Numbered from the stretch's first letter, positions 1-8,989 are shown. The stretch: DNA of 33,246 bases from an uncultured Allobaculum sp. (GCA_910579655.1 CAJTVE010000033.1:1-33246); one strand, 5' to 3'. Notes: generated by a model from the letters alone, not told the origin. A program made the numbers and translations.

Positions 1-55
1 AACAACGGAGTTCGTATCGTCCGAAGACAATATTCACCAAGGCTACTCACAGACA

Positions 56-118
56 ACAGCCGAAGCTGTCCTGTCAAGCAACAGGGGTGTATTTCAACCC
101 CCATGGCTTGCCATGGGG
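56..118. other. cluster of short hairpins at left edge
   Basis: Three consecutive inverted repeats are visible: ACAGC/GCTGT (56-60 with 65-69), CCTGT/ACAGG (70-74 with 81-85), and a perfect 8-bp stem CCCCATGG/CCATGGGG (99-106 with 111-118) closed by a 4-base loop. No T-tract follows on either strand, so these are not ordinary terminators. They could be the tail of a structured RNA or the hairpin end of an IS200/IS605-type element whose body lies to the left. Two forward frames are open from the edge to about 230-265, but neither is recognisable. Identity unknown. Confidence 0.3.
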
Positions 119-235
119 TCAGTGAGATCTTTTCAGAATGGTATCCCAGAAGATCTAAACATGTTGTCGTACTCAGGGGGCGATCTAAAAACGCTGTACG
201 AATTCATGGGTACTGTTTACTCATCCACTAAGTCC

Positions 236-475
236 TCAAAAGTCAGAAAGATCAACCGGTTCTGAAACTTCTTCAACTTTAAAATTGCGAACTGCCTGGT
301 CCATTGCTTTGAGTGTCCGAGCAGAAATGCTTTTTGGCTTGGTTAACTGGCGCGGTTCCAAAACAATACAGCTATTAGCATATTTTTTTACATTGTAGTA
401 TTGAAACGATGCTCCCCGAAGCGTTAAACGTTTTTTCGCGTCGAGATGTGCATTATATTGGTTGGTCACTTCCAT
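236..475 (-). CDS. small antitoxin-like protein (orphan)
   Basis: Encodes 79 residues starting MEVTNQYNAHLDAKKRLTL and ending VDLSDF. The start at 475 is chosen because GGAGG lies 7 bases upstream; a GTG 33 bases earlier lacks such a site. The N-terminal pattern (LDAKKRLTLRGA...YYNVKKY...IVLEPRQL) followed by an acidic end resembles small Firmicutes antitoxins with an AbrB/MazE-like beta-hairpin start and a C-terminal helix. That assignment rests on remembered family pattern and is not certain. The usual partner toxin, expected just downstream on the minus strand at positions 1-235, is not seen: no minus-strand frame there runs beyond about 24 codons. It therefore appears to be an orphan or a remnant. 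A -10 box and a palindrome lie directly upstream. Confidence 0.6.
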   Translation of the reverse strand: MEVTNQYNAHLDAKKRLTLRGASFQYYNVKKYANSCIVLEPRQLTKPKSISARTLKAMDQAVRNFKVEEVSEPVDLSDF

Positions 476-494
476 AAAGCAGCCTCCTTCCAAA

Positions 495-530
495 GTGGGA
501 TATCCCACACAACTGTGATATCAAATTATA
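495..530 (-). promoter_or_regulatory. promoter -10 and palindromic operator of the antitoxin-like gene
   Basis: Reading the minus strand, a perfect TATAAT (525-530) is followed by a perfect 14-bp palindrome GTGGGATATCCCAC (495-508), then the RBS and ATG (475). The palindrome falls just after the expected transcription start, a typical place for autorepression by an antitoxin-like DNA-binding protein. No good -35 hexamer is visible. Confidence 0.5.
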
Positions 531-622
531 GGTTTTACTCATCTCTTTTGGTCTCGTTTTCTCAACTGCTCCATTAAAAGGGTTGAAATCAAAAATCTTG
601 AAGCAGGCAGGTCTGAAATAAG

Positions 623-819
623 GATCTTACGCAAATGTAGTTTTTAACACGAGTAATCCTAGCGAATGAATAAGCTTGCATCATTCATATTGTTGATTAA
701 ATAATCAATACCTAATTCGAGATGAGTTGGCCTATCGCATCTTGGGTTATTGGGCTTAGCGGCAATTGCTATCGTCGATAATAATGATGATAGCTAAACA
801 CAATATTTGCGTAAGAGCC
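623..819. mobile_element. MITE copy 1 (197 bp, ISL3-like ends)
   Basis: A 197-bp element with 15-bp terminal inverted repeats: GGATCTTACGCAAAT at the left and the complement of GGCTCTTACGCAAAT at the right, one mismatch. An equally long homologous copy lies in opposite orientation at 20615-20811. There is no internal gene. The GGNTCTT-type ends, together with the 8-bp target duplication seen at the second copy, fit a non-autonomous derivative of an ISL3-family element (family inference). The flanking 8-mers here (tgaaataa and ccgacttt) do not match, so this insertion is old, rearranged, or has lost its duplication. It sits inside or against a small minus-strand reading frame (756-938). Confidence 0.8.
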
Positions 820-938
820 CCGACTTTTTCCTGCGCTTGCCAGGCTTTTTCTTTTGCTTCTTTGAGGTCTTTTTCGAAGGCTTCTTCGACTGCTTCTTCA
901 ACTATTTCATCAAAAAGCTCTTTAAAAGTACTTGTCAT
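756..938 (-). pseudogene. small coiled-coil reading frame cut by the MITE
   Basis: An ATG at 938, preceded by GAAAGG about 9 bases upstream, opens a frame rich in Glu, Ala and Lys (MTSTFKELFDEIVEEAVEE...), predicted helical. After about 40 codons the frame runs into the MITE end at 819 and finishes inside it at 756 with an unrelated hydrophobic stretch. The likely picture is a gene 3' end replaced by the element. No continuation was recognised on the far side of the MITE. Family unknown; it could also be a chance frame. Confidence 0.3.
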
Positions 939-2270
939 AATTTTTCGCCTTTCTTCTTTTGCTTGATCCGCTGAATGAATTATCCAGAAAACAGGAATCA
1001 GCAACCATTTGATCTGCTTTTTGTTGGTAAAACAGTTTTTGACTTCGAACTGCTTCTTTTTGTTTAGGTGTTTTCTTCATAATTTTGCGTATCCTTCTGA
1101 CTCCATATACGCAAAAAACGGAATCTGTTTTCCTGTTTTCAAATTTTTTTGAAAAATTATTTTTCTCGGATCGGATTCGAAACTTGTTTGTCAACAGTCA
1201 AATCCAGCAGGGGTCTGGTAAAGGAGGAATGGTCTAGACTTGAAAGGAGCATCATTGTTCAGAGCCTGGACAGAAGGACTGACCTGGGATTCTGGCCAGG
1301 TCTTGTTCATTCCTTCGCAAACCGGTTCTCTTTTAAAAAGAGAGATTGTGTCTTTTTTTACCGGTTTGAAAACGGACACAAAATAAAAAGTGCTATCTTC
1401 GTCAGAAAGTGATCGAGATTTATCATTTGGTACTGAAATTTCGTAAAAATCCGTTAAAATAATTAGCCGAAGAGTCCGCAATAATTTGAGTGCAATCCCG
1501 TCCCTGTACATACCAGTCGGTCGGTTTTGTACACACGGGAGACAGGCTTCTGCCCGTGATCAGGATCAGAGATCTGGAAGAAATCCTGAACAAATTTCTC
1601 ACTGCAGCCAGATTCCTTTGAACCCCTCCTGACACTCCTGGGCTCTTCAACAAAGCTGCTGGATATTCTCTCTCGCTTATCCGGTGGCCTTTTTTTGTGC
1701 TTTCGTGAAGTTGAAGCAGATTCGTCCTTTAAATATCCAGTATATGAAGAAACAAATAAAATAAATATGATCCATTCGTTTTAATATTAATTCTAATAGA
1801 TACTTCTTCCATTTTGATTTTGCTTGAGAAAACGGCAGGCATGCAAAGGAAATGCGTAAATTTTGCAGGTATAAAATTGAATCTTCTATCTGAAATATTC
1901 ACAATTATCGCAGTGAAAAATGGACCAGAAACAGAAAAAGGAATGCCATTTGATATTCAACCCGATCGAAACCGGCCGAAATTCCAGAGCGGATTTCGTT
2001 TTTTTTTTGGCATCTGAAGGATGGTGCGTACAAAAAATAAATTACTTTATTTGTACATATTAATATACAGATTGATAGATTAACTTATAAATTAATTAAA
2101 TGATCAGAAAGAGAAAAACAAATAGAAAAAGGAGCTGTTGTACAGAGGCTTCTGATCAAAATCAATCACAGTCTCTTCTTTTTTCTCTTTGTTTTTCTCT
2201 CATCTTTAGAGAGATTGATATGCACCGGTTCCAGAAGGATAGTTTCAGATGCATGGATGCAAAGCGCACG
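939..2270. other. gene-poor region with inverted repeats
   Basis: About 1.3 kb without a convincing gene. Open frames on both strands overlap each other and lack ribosome binding sites. Visible structures are a stem AAACCGGT/ACCGGTTT (about 1319-1366) enclosing a smaller TCTCTTTT/AAAAGAGA hairpin, a GACCTGG/CCAGGTC hairpin near 1281-1302, and two interlocking inverted repeats at 2101-2200 (reported as a finding). Confidence 0.4.
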
Positions 2271-2296
2271 AAAAAACCCGCCGCAAAAGCAGCGGG
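2271..2296 (-). terminator. intrinsic terminator of tagO/wecA
   Basis: On the minus strand a GC-rich stem (CCCGC/GCGGG with inner GC pairs and one mismatch, loop TTTT) is followed at once by six T. It lies 47 bases after the stop codon of the phosphoglycosyltransferase gene. Confidence 0.85.
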
Positions 2297-2342
2297 TGAT
2301 AGGTAAAGATTGAAAATTCCAAACAGAACAGAAATGCAGAGT

Positions 2343-4223
2343 CTAATGCTCTTTGGGTTCAGACTCTAAATCGGATTTTGATCTTGTTTCAGTCTCATTG
2401 GATCCGTCAGAAGATGTTTTTGAAGCTTCGTCCATTTCGATGGCCAGATCCATTCGGGGCTGCATCGACGTCTTGGAAACGTCGACCAGTGGATAGGAAG
2501 CCGGATTTGAGTCTTTTGTCTGGTTTGAATCAGACGCTTTGGCGGATCTGGCTTGATCGGATGCCCTCACTTCAATTCCAGTCAGTGCCTGCATGATGGA
2601 TTGGGCTTCTTTTCGTTCCTGATGGGAAGCCTGTTCAATCGCAATTCGGGTGATTTCATCCACACTGGCTATCTTCGAATCTGATCCATCCTTTCGAATG
2701 GCGGCATTCGATGATTGTTCAGGCGTTGAAGTCTCGTACACGCCGGTGTGCGTGTAATTGCCTACGGTTGCTTTCTGGCGGTCCCTCTTTTCTTTTGGTT
2801 TCTGGGGACGGAAAAGGGAAGCAGCGGTGACATTGCCAGCATTCAGATCAGCCACATTGAAATCTGAATCCAGACGCGTTTTTTCAAACAGGACATCACT
2901 CAGCTCCAGCGTTGAATCCCGGCCTTCGTGCATCGAAGCCATCAGCTCATCGCGAATCTTCAGATCCAGGCTGGTATCCGTAAAGGACATTGTCTGAGAA
3001 TCTGAAACAAAGCGGGCGATCTTTCCAGGCTTCAAGGAAGCACTGGCTGCAGTGGATGGCTGCTTTTCTTGAAAAGAAGCTTCAGAGTCCTTCTTGGCAT
3101 CGGCTTGCGCTTTGGATCCTGCTTTTGAATTGTCTTCACTTTGATCAAACAGATCTTCAAAATTCTGCCGGCCAAAGATCTTGCGCAGCAGCTTGCGAAA
3201 AGCCCGGTAGATCGAATGGACCGGATGGAATGAAGAAGAAATCATGCCGGTTCGTTCAATAAAGACTTCAATACAGAAAAGAAGGACACACATGACAACC
3301 AGACCGGCGATCCGGTTGTAGATGTAAATAAAGGCACTCAATCCAAATCCGAATGTAAAGCCGCACATGATGATGACGCTGTTGGTCTGGCCAAAGCGCT
3401 TCATCAGCTGATGGTGCAGATGTGAACGATCCGCCTGATCCATCGGGATCCGTTTGATCTTTCGCCTTAAAATGGCCGAGAACGTATCAATAATTGGCAG
3501 AAGCAGAATCAGAATCGGAAAGCTTAAGGTCATCATGGTGGAAGACTTAAAGCCTAAAAGCGACAGGGAAGCAATCGTACTGCCTAAAAACAACGATCCG
3601 CAGTCGCCCATGAAAATGGAAGCCGGATGCGAGTTATAGAGCAGGAATCCTAAAATCGATCCCATTAAAATCAAAGACAGCAGAACCATGTCCCCGCGCC
3701 GGTCCACAATTGAAATTGCACAGACAATCGAAAGCACGACCAGAATCATGCCCCCGCAAAGGCCATCCAGACCATCCAGCAGGTTGATCGCATTGGTAAT
3801 GCCCACTACCCACACCACGGTAAACGCGGCGCATACCACGGGATTGGTAATCTTCCAGCCAAGGATGCGCAGCGTATCGACCCCGACGCCATAATAGAGC
3901 AGAATCAAGGCCGCCAGCACCTGCAAAAGAAATTTAAACTTGGCAGGCAGATCGACAAAATCATCCCAGAGCCCAATTAAAAACATGAGCGAGGTACATA
4001 GATAAATCCCCAGAATCGAGCGGTCTGGTTTAAAAAACAGAATCATCCCGATTGAAAAGGACAGAAAAATTGCGATCCCGCCAATGCGCGAAATAATGCC
4101 ATGGTGGATCGTCCGGCTGTTCTGTTTGGCCCAGGCATCCGTCAGTTTTGAGATCCATTTGACAAATGGGATCAACAGGGCCGAAAGCCCAAACGGAACG
4201 CCAAAAGCCAGAATGGTATTCAT
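2343..4223 (-). CDS. tagO: undecaprenyl-phosphate N-acetylglucosaminyl-1-phosphate transferase (TagO/WecA family) with long cytoplasmic tail
   Basis: 626 residues. Polytopic membrane enzyme of the MraY/WecA/TagO family, which transfers a sugar-1-phosphate (GlcNAc-1-P in TagO/WecA) from a UDP-sugar to undecaprenyl phosphate. This is the first step of wall teichoic acid or related polymer synthesis. Family signatures are present: GLWDDF with the Asp pair at 87-88, NAINLLDGLDGL at 144-155, FMGDCGS at 204-210, and a histidine-rich SHLHHQL at 267-273. Around ten hydrophobic segments fill residues 1-325. Residues about 345-626 are an unusual hydrophilic, Ser/Asp/Lys-rich tail without a recognised domain; typical family members are about 320-400 residues. 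The start at 4223 has GGAAGGGGG upstream. The gene has its own terminator and is divergent from the lipid kinase gene. TagO versus WecA naming rests on Gram-positive context. Confidence 0.9.
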   Translation of the reverse strand: MNTILAFGVPFGLSALLIPFVKWISKLTDAWAKQNSRTIHHGIISRIGGIAIFLSFSIGMILFFKPDRSILGIYLCTSLMFLIGLWDDFVDLPAKFKFLLQVLAALILLYYGVGVDTLRILGWKITNPVVCAAFTVVWVVGITNAINLLDGLDGLCGGMILVVLSIVCAISIVDRRGDMVLLSLILMGSILGFLLYNSHPASIFMGDCGSLFLGSTIASLSLLGFKSSTMMTLSFPILILLLPIIDTFSAILRRKIKRIPMDQADRSHLHHQLMKRFGQTNSVIIMCGFTFGFGLSAFIYIYNRIAGLVVMCVLLFCIEVFIERTGMISSSFHPVHSIYRAFRKLLRKIFGRQNFEDLFDQSEDNSKAGSKAQADAKKDSEASFQEKQPSTAASASLKPGKIARFVSDSQTMSFTDTSLDLKIRDELMASMHEGRDSTLELSDVLFEKTRLDSDFNVADLNAGNVTAASLFRPQKPKEKRDRQKATVGNYTHTGVYETSTPEQSSNAAIRKDGSDSKIASVDEITRIAIEQASHQERKEAQSIMQALTGIEVRASDQARSAKASDSNQTKDSNPASYPLVDVSKTSMQPRMDLAIEMDEASKTSSDGSNETETRSKSDLESEPKEH

Positions 4224-5203
4224 AGCAGCCCCCTTCCAGCGATCGCCACACTCGACCCGAAAAAAAGCATCCGGCGAGCATGGCGTGATTTACAAAAAAA
4301 TAAAAAACAAAGAAAACAAAAAGTTCTTCAAAAAAGGTCTCCAGTTGAAACTGGATACAAAAAAGATGATCTACATCCTTTGGGCAGATCGTTCTTATTT
4401 TACATGATCAAGGCGCCCTTGCCACCTTCCAGCGCGTTTGGACTTTGTACTTTTGGTTTTGATCCCCATTCAGGCAAAGTTTTTGGCAAGCCGCCCGCTT
4501 TCATATTCGCAAAAACTGAACGTCCTGATGGAATCAGGCAAGGGCAGAGCCTCCAAAGGAAATGAAAGAAAATCGCCAGCCAAATCCTAAGCGCACAGCC
4601 GCTGAAATCCAGTTTCAGCCGGTACAATCGGATCAGGATTGTTGCAGCGTCTGGTCTATTTAAAATAGAGTTTTCAACTGCCCAGACCGATCATAATTGA
4701 AAACCGGCAGAAACTCGGCGGATAACCAGACCGGATTCAAAGGGAAGGAAACGATGAAAGGTTTTCCAAAGTGAAACACCCGTACCATTTCAACAAACTT
4801 CTTTTCATTTTTTCAGGCGGATATAAAAGTGAAACAGAAATGCGAAGAATGGTGTTTTCGAAGCAGGTTGAACTGATTACAATGATCTTCTGAAGTGACG
4901 ATCTCTTGCCGGTCTGCCCGCAGAAAAATGTTCGCCAGACAATTCGACAACAGAAAAACAGATCTTCAAAGACTCACAAATGGATCAGAAGTCGAATCGG
5001 AGGACAAAAGAAGAACCAGGAAAACCAGAAACAAGTCAAACAGGAATCGGAAACAGGCAATAGAAAACCAGAAGCGAGTCAAACAGGAACCGGAAATAAG
5101 CAATAGAAAACCGGAAACAAGTATAAGGAACAGAAACAAGTATAATCGACAAGTAAAGGAAAAAAGAAACGAAACTGCACATAGAAATGAGGAGGCGTTG
5201 GCG
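4224..5203. promoter_or_regulatory. divergent intergenic region and long leaders
   Basis: About 1 kb between the divergent tagO/wecA and lipid kinase starts. For the minus-strand gene, an extended -10-like TGTAAAAT lies near 4395. Downstream of it a small stem TCCAGT/ACTGGA (4340-4355) is followed after four bases by six T on the minus strand (4330-4335), possibly a weak attenuator. On the plus side a long purine-rich leader with 43-bp tandem repeats precedes the kinase. No separate gene is supported. Confidence 0.4.
5021..5147 (+). repeat. 43-bp tandem repeat, about 2.9 copies, in the lipid kinase leader
   Basis: Units start at 5021, 5064 and 5107, each opening with AAAACC(A/G)GAA and ending in CAATAG in the first two copies. 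The period of 43 is not a multiple of three, which argues that the open frame running through it from 4895 is not coding and supports the start at 5204. The block is almost free of T, giving a purine-rich RNA leader. Confidence 0.85.
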
Positions 5204-6691
5204 ATGCTCAAAATGCTCATGCTCTACAATCCCTGCTCCGGGGATGGCCGGATTCAGGGATCGTTGTCCGAACTGGTAGATGAACTTACCCGAAATGGAT
5301 ATCTGGTGACCGTCTACCCGACGCAGGGGGCCGGGAATGCAAAATCCATGATTGAAACCCAGGGACATCTCTATGATCGAATTGTTGTCTGCGGCGGGGA
5401 TGGCATGATGCATGAAGCGATCAATGGCTGGATTGCGGGCCATGATTTGCCAATCTTAGGCTATGTGCCCTCCGGAACCGTCAATGACTTTGCCAATACA
5501 CATGATATTCCCAGAGAAATTCTGCCGGCGGCCAAAGTTGCAGCGGGGGAGAGCTGGACGTATCTGGATGTCGGCCAGTTCAATGACGAATATTTCAGCT
5601 ATGTCGCAGCCTTTGGCGTGGGCACAAGCGTTTCCTATAAAACACCGCAGGAAAAAAAGAAAAGACTGGGTCCAACGGCCTATATTCTTGAAGCGCTCAA
5701 TACCGTGGACTTTGCGCACTGGGAAAATAATTGTGAAACGATGAAAATCTCATGGCAGGATAATGCCTGTGAAGGGGATTTTCTGTATGGCATGGTCTCC
5801 AATTCAAGATATGTCGCCGGAACGGATGTTTTTACCAAAGACCTGTTCAACTGGCATGACGGCCTGCTGGAAGGATTGTTTATCCGCCGGCCGATGAACC
5901 TGATTGAACTCAATGCGATCATTGCGGGGATTACCCGCTCCGATTTTTCCAATCCGCTGTTTATCCAGGTCCAGTCCCCCTGGTTTGATTTTGAATGTAA
6001 GCAGGCGGCCTGGACACTCGATGGGGAATTTGGCGGCCGGCACGATCATGTCATGGCCAGAGCCGTTCCCAAAGCGCTGAAAATGGCTTTGTCTCAGGAC
6101 TACATTCAATCCGAAGGCTCAAGCCTGGTGCGGTATGCGGATGTGGAAGAGGGAGGATCGGCCGCCAAGAGGACTGCCGAAAAAACAGAATCCCACCAAC
6201 GCGGCGCTCTTCGCAGTTTCTGGAAAGATCCCGATGAATACCACCCAATCAAAACCGAGCAGGGCACCTATATTATGGCCGTGCAGGACAGCCTGATCTA
6301 CCATATCAAGGCGGCAGATTCTTCTGACACGACGGATTTTTCCGACGCGACAGATTCTTTCAATAATTCAGCCAGTGAAGAAAAGCTGGAAAAGGGAAAG
6401 ACGCCAGAACAAGGAAAGGAACACAGGCCGGAACAAGGGCAACAACATACGCAGGAACAGCGAAAGAAAAACACACGGGAAAAAAGAAGCGAAAACAAGC
6501 TGGCAAGTGAAAAAGAAAGATCAGCCGGGAAAGAAAAGCCAGAAAGTATGAAAGAGGAAGAAATGTCAGAGCAAGAAATGCCCGAACAAAAAAGGCCAGA
6601 GCAAGAAATGCCCAGGGAAGAAAGACCAGAAAGCAAACAAGAAACCTGGCCCAACACAAAAGAAGAAGAAAAGAAGAAGAAAAGCGGATGA
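5204..6691 (+). CDS. diacylglycerol/lipid kinase (DgkB/YegS/LCB5 family) with charged tail
   Basis: 495 residues from the ATG at 5204, chosen because GAGGAGG lies about 9 bases upstream and the conserved domain begins immediately (MLKMLMLYNPCSGDGR). Residues 1 to about 300 are the kinase domain: nucleotide-binding GGDGMMHEAING (64-75, matching GGDGTxxEVxNG) and SGTVNDFAN (90-98). The family phosphorylates diacylglycerol or related lipids at the membrane, recycling lipid left from lipoteichoic-acid-type synthesis. Beyond about residue 385 comes an extraordinary Glu/Lys/Gln/Arg repeat tail (EQGKE, PEQ and similar short repeats) to the stop; typical members end near 300 residues. The pcrA start follows 114 bases later on the same strand, suggesting co-transcription. 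The exact lipid substrate cannot be read from sequence. Confidence 0.88.
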   Translation: MLKMLMLYNPCSGDGRIQGSLSELVDELTRNGYLVTVYPTQGAGNAKSMIETQGHLYDRIVVCGGDGMMHEAINGWIAGHDLPILGYVPSGTVNDFANTHDIPREILPAAKVAAGESWTYLDVGQFNDEYFSYVAAFGVGTSVSYKTPQEKKKRLGPTAYILEALNTVDFAHWENNCETMKISWQDNACEGDFLYGMVSNSRYVAGTDVFTKDLFNWHDGLLEGLFIRRPMNLIELNAIIAGITRSDFSNPLFIQVQSPWFDFECKQAAWTLDGEFGGRHDHVMARAVPKALKMALSQDYIQSEGSSLVRYADVEEGGSAAKRTAEKTESHQRGALRSFWKDPDEYHPIKTEQGTYIMAVQDSLIYHIKAADSSDTTDFSDATDSFNNSASEEKLEKGKTPEQGKEHRPEQGQQHTQEQRKKNTREKRSENKLASEKERSAGKEKPESMKEEEMSEQEMPEQKRPEQEMPREERPESKQETWPNTKEEEKKKKSG

Positions 6692-6805
6692 AGTGGATGC
6701 GTGGAAACGAAAAGCCGGTAAATGGAGAAGAAAAGTGGACGGACAGCGAAACGAAAATCATGCCGCGCCAGAGGGAAGTCCATCTGGCAGAAAGGAAACA
6801 CTGAA

Positions 6806-8989
6806 ATGATCCAGGATGATTTTTTGCTCAATGACGCCCAACAACAGGCAGTCGAAGCCACTGAAGGATATGTAAGAGCCATTGCCGGGGCCGGATCGGG
6901 AAAAACCAGAGCGCTGGCGATGCGTTTTGCCTGGCTGGTTGAAGCCATCGGCATTCTTCCTTCCAATATTCTGTGCATGACCTTTACCAACAAAGCCGCT
7001 GCCGAAATGCGCACCCGCATCACGAACCTGATCGGCGATGAAGATTCGGGAACGATCTGTACGTTCCATGGCCTTTGCAACACCATCCTCTTAGAAGAAA
7101 GCCATGCGATCAACTATCCAAAATCATTCATGGTGCTGGATAACACCGATATCGACGACATGCTCAAAGTCGTTTATGAAGAGCGAAACCTGACTTTGCG
7201 GGATATGACCTTTGCCAAAGCCAGGGACATGATTGAAATCAAAAAGATCAAAGAATATCCGCAATACACCGAAGATCTGATCCATATGACTTCCCAGGAA
7301 CTCAACCGCAAATATGAGCAGGCCAAAGAAGTCGACGACATCATCTTTTTTGGCTACATGGTCCAGCAGCGCAAAAACTTTGCGCTTGATTACAACGACC
7401 TGATCTTGCTGACCCTGAAGATCTTTCGCGAAAATGCGCAAATCCGCTCGAAGTGGCAGCAACGCTTTGAATACATCATGGTCGATGAGTTCCAGGACAT
7501 TGACCCTTTGCAGTATGAACTGATGGAAACTCTCGCCAAAGGCCATAAAAACCTGTTTGTGGTCGGCGACCCCGACCAGACGATTTATACATGGCGCGGC
7601 GCGAATGTAAACTTCCTGCTGCATTTTGATGAACACTTTCCACCCTGCCAGACGATCCTGTTCAATGAAAACTACCGCTCCACCCCACAGATTCTCACTG
7701 CGGCCAATGCATTGATCAGCCAGAACCACAACCGCATGAAAAAAGACCTGGTTCCAACCCTGATGGATGGCGCCCAGGTTCACGCCGGCCACTATGAAGA
7801 CCCACACCTGGAAGCCGCAACCATTGCCGCCCAGATCCGGCATCTTCAAAAGAAAGGCTATGCCTATAAAGATATGGCGATCCTCTACCGCGCTCACTAT
7901 ATGAGCCGGCCTGTTGAAGATGCCTTTCTGGAAGCGGGGATTCCCTATGCGATTTACAGCGGGGTGCCGTTCTTTTCAAGAGCCGAGATCAAAGATGCCC
8001 TCTCCTGGTGCCGCATGCTCGTGTACCAGGATGATATCGACTTTCTGCGCACGATCAACCGGCCCCGCCGCAACATCGGCAAAAGCCGCATCGCCTTTTT
8101 AAAGGAATATGCCAGGGAGTACCAGATGTCTCTCTATCAGGCATTAAAAGCCAACCTGGAAACGGATCTGTTTCAAAAGACGGAAGCCGAACAATACGTT
8201 CAGCTCATTGAAGACTACCCCTGGAAAGAGCGATCCATTACCCGCATTCTCGATGACCTCCTTGATCTTTCGGGATATGAAAAAATGTTAAGACTCGAAG
8301 GCGGGCAGGAAAGACTGGATAATCTGGCCGAACTCAAACAGGCCGCCGGTGAATATGAAATGAGCTGGGGCGAAGATGTCAATCTCGAAGGCTGGCTCAA
8401 TCATGCCGCCCTCTTTTCGAGTGGAGATGCCCAGACTGAAACCGATAAAGTGCGGATGATGACCATTCACACCGCCAAAGGCCTGGAATTTGACTGCGTC
8501 TTTTTAATCGGACTCAATGAAGGCATGTTTCCCTCCAGACAGACAAGAAATCTCGAAGGCATGGAAGAAGAACGCCGCCTTTGTTTTGTCGCCCTGACAA
8601 GAGCCAAAAAAGAACTCTATCTTTCCGAAGCGCAGGGCCAGCTGCATTCTGGCAGCAATCGCTACCCAAGCCGCTTTGTTTTTGACATCGGCCTGGACAA
8701 CGCCCAATGGGATCCACCTATTCCCAAAGATCTTCAACAGGCCGCCAGGCGCATGATCAACCTCAAAAAAAGCCTGCTGCCCCAAAACCAACAATCCGAC
8801 GCTCTGGAAGCGGGAGACTTAGTCGAACATCCCGTCTTTGGTGTGGGCACCATTCTGGAAATCGATGCCGAAAAACAGGCCATTGTCGTACAGTTCGACA
8901 AACTCAACACCCGCCGAACCCTCTCGACCCGTGTCCGCCTCAAAAAACTCGACAAACCCGCCAGCCAAAAAACCGGCTGGCTCAACTGA
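6806..8989 (+). CDS. pcrA: ATP-dependent DNA helicase, UvrD/PcrA type
   Basis: 727 residues. Superfamily 1A 3'-5' helicase for DNA repair and replication-fork maintenance. Motifs in order: Walker A AGAGSGKT (27-34), motif Ia TFTNKAAAEM, motif II VDEFQDIDPLQ (from about 226), motif III GDPDQTIYTWRGA (from about 254), motif IV region NYRSTPQIL, motif V VRMMTIHTAKGLEFDCVF (from about 549), motif VI EERRLCFVALTRAKKELY (from about 588). A C-terminal Tudor-like segment (VEHPVFGVGTILEID, about 671-717) is typical of PcrA and contacts RNA polymerase in known members. The ATG at 6806 follows AAAGGA at 9 bases; the in-frame upstream 28 codons lack an RBS and are basic and unconserved. Probably in one operon with the lipid kinase. 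Degenerate 21-bp repeats downstream are in the same frame. Confidence 0.95.
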   Translation: MIQDDFLLNDAQQQAVEATEGYVRAIAGAGSGKTRALAMRFAWLVEAIGILPSNILCMTFTNKAAAEMRTRITNLIGDEDSGTICTFHGLCNTILLEESHAINYPKSFMVLDNTDIDDMLKVVYEERNLTLRDMTFAKARDMIEIKKIKEYPQYTEDLIHMTSQELNRKYEQAKEVDDIIFFGYMVQQRKNFALDYNDLILLTLKIFRENAQIRSKWQQRFEYIMVDEFQDIDPLQYELMETLAKGHKNLFVVGDPDQTIYTWRGANVNFLLHFDEHFPPCQTILFNENYRSTPQILTAANALISQNHNRMKKDLVPTLMDGAQVHAGHYEDPHLEAATIAAQIRHLQKKGYAYKDMAILYRAHYMSRPVEDAFLEAGIPYAIYSGVPFFSRAEIKDALSWCRMLVYQDDIDFLRTINRPRRNIGKSRIAFLKEYAREYQMSLYQALKANLETDLFQKTEAEQYVQLIEDYPWKERSITRILDDLLDLSGYEKMLRLEGGQERLDNLAELKQAAGEYEMSWGEDVNLEGWLNHAALFSSGDAQTETDKVRMMTIHTAKGLEFDCVFLIGLNEGMFPSRQTRNLEGMEEERRLCFVALTRAKKELYLSEAQGQLHSGSNRYPSRFVFDIGLDNAQWDPPIPKDLQQAARRMINLKKSLLPQNQQSDALEAGDLVEHPVFGVGTILEIDAEKQAIVVQFDKLNTRRTLSTRVRLKKLDKPASQKTGWLN

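Noticed and set aside
476..508. GTG start 33 bases upstream for the antitoxin-like gene
   Set aside because: It would place the operator palindrome inside the coding region and lacks an RBS, while the ATG at 475 has GGAGG at good spacing.
4895..5203. Upstream in-frame extension of the lipid kinase (103 codons)
   Set aside because: Contains 43-bp repeats whose period is not a multiple of three, has no RBS at its start, and the conserved domain begins right after the strong RBS and ATG at 5204.
6298..7113. 271-codon open frame on the minus strand across the end of the lipid kinase gene and the start of pcrA
   Set aside because: Antisense to two well-supported genes, Phe/Ser-rich composition typical of the complement of purine-rich DNA, no RBS.
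7124..7897. 257-codon open frame on the minus strand inside pcrA
   Set aside because: Fully antisense to conserved helicase motifs; no recognisable family.
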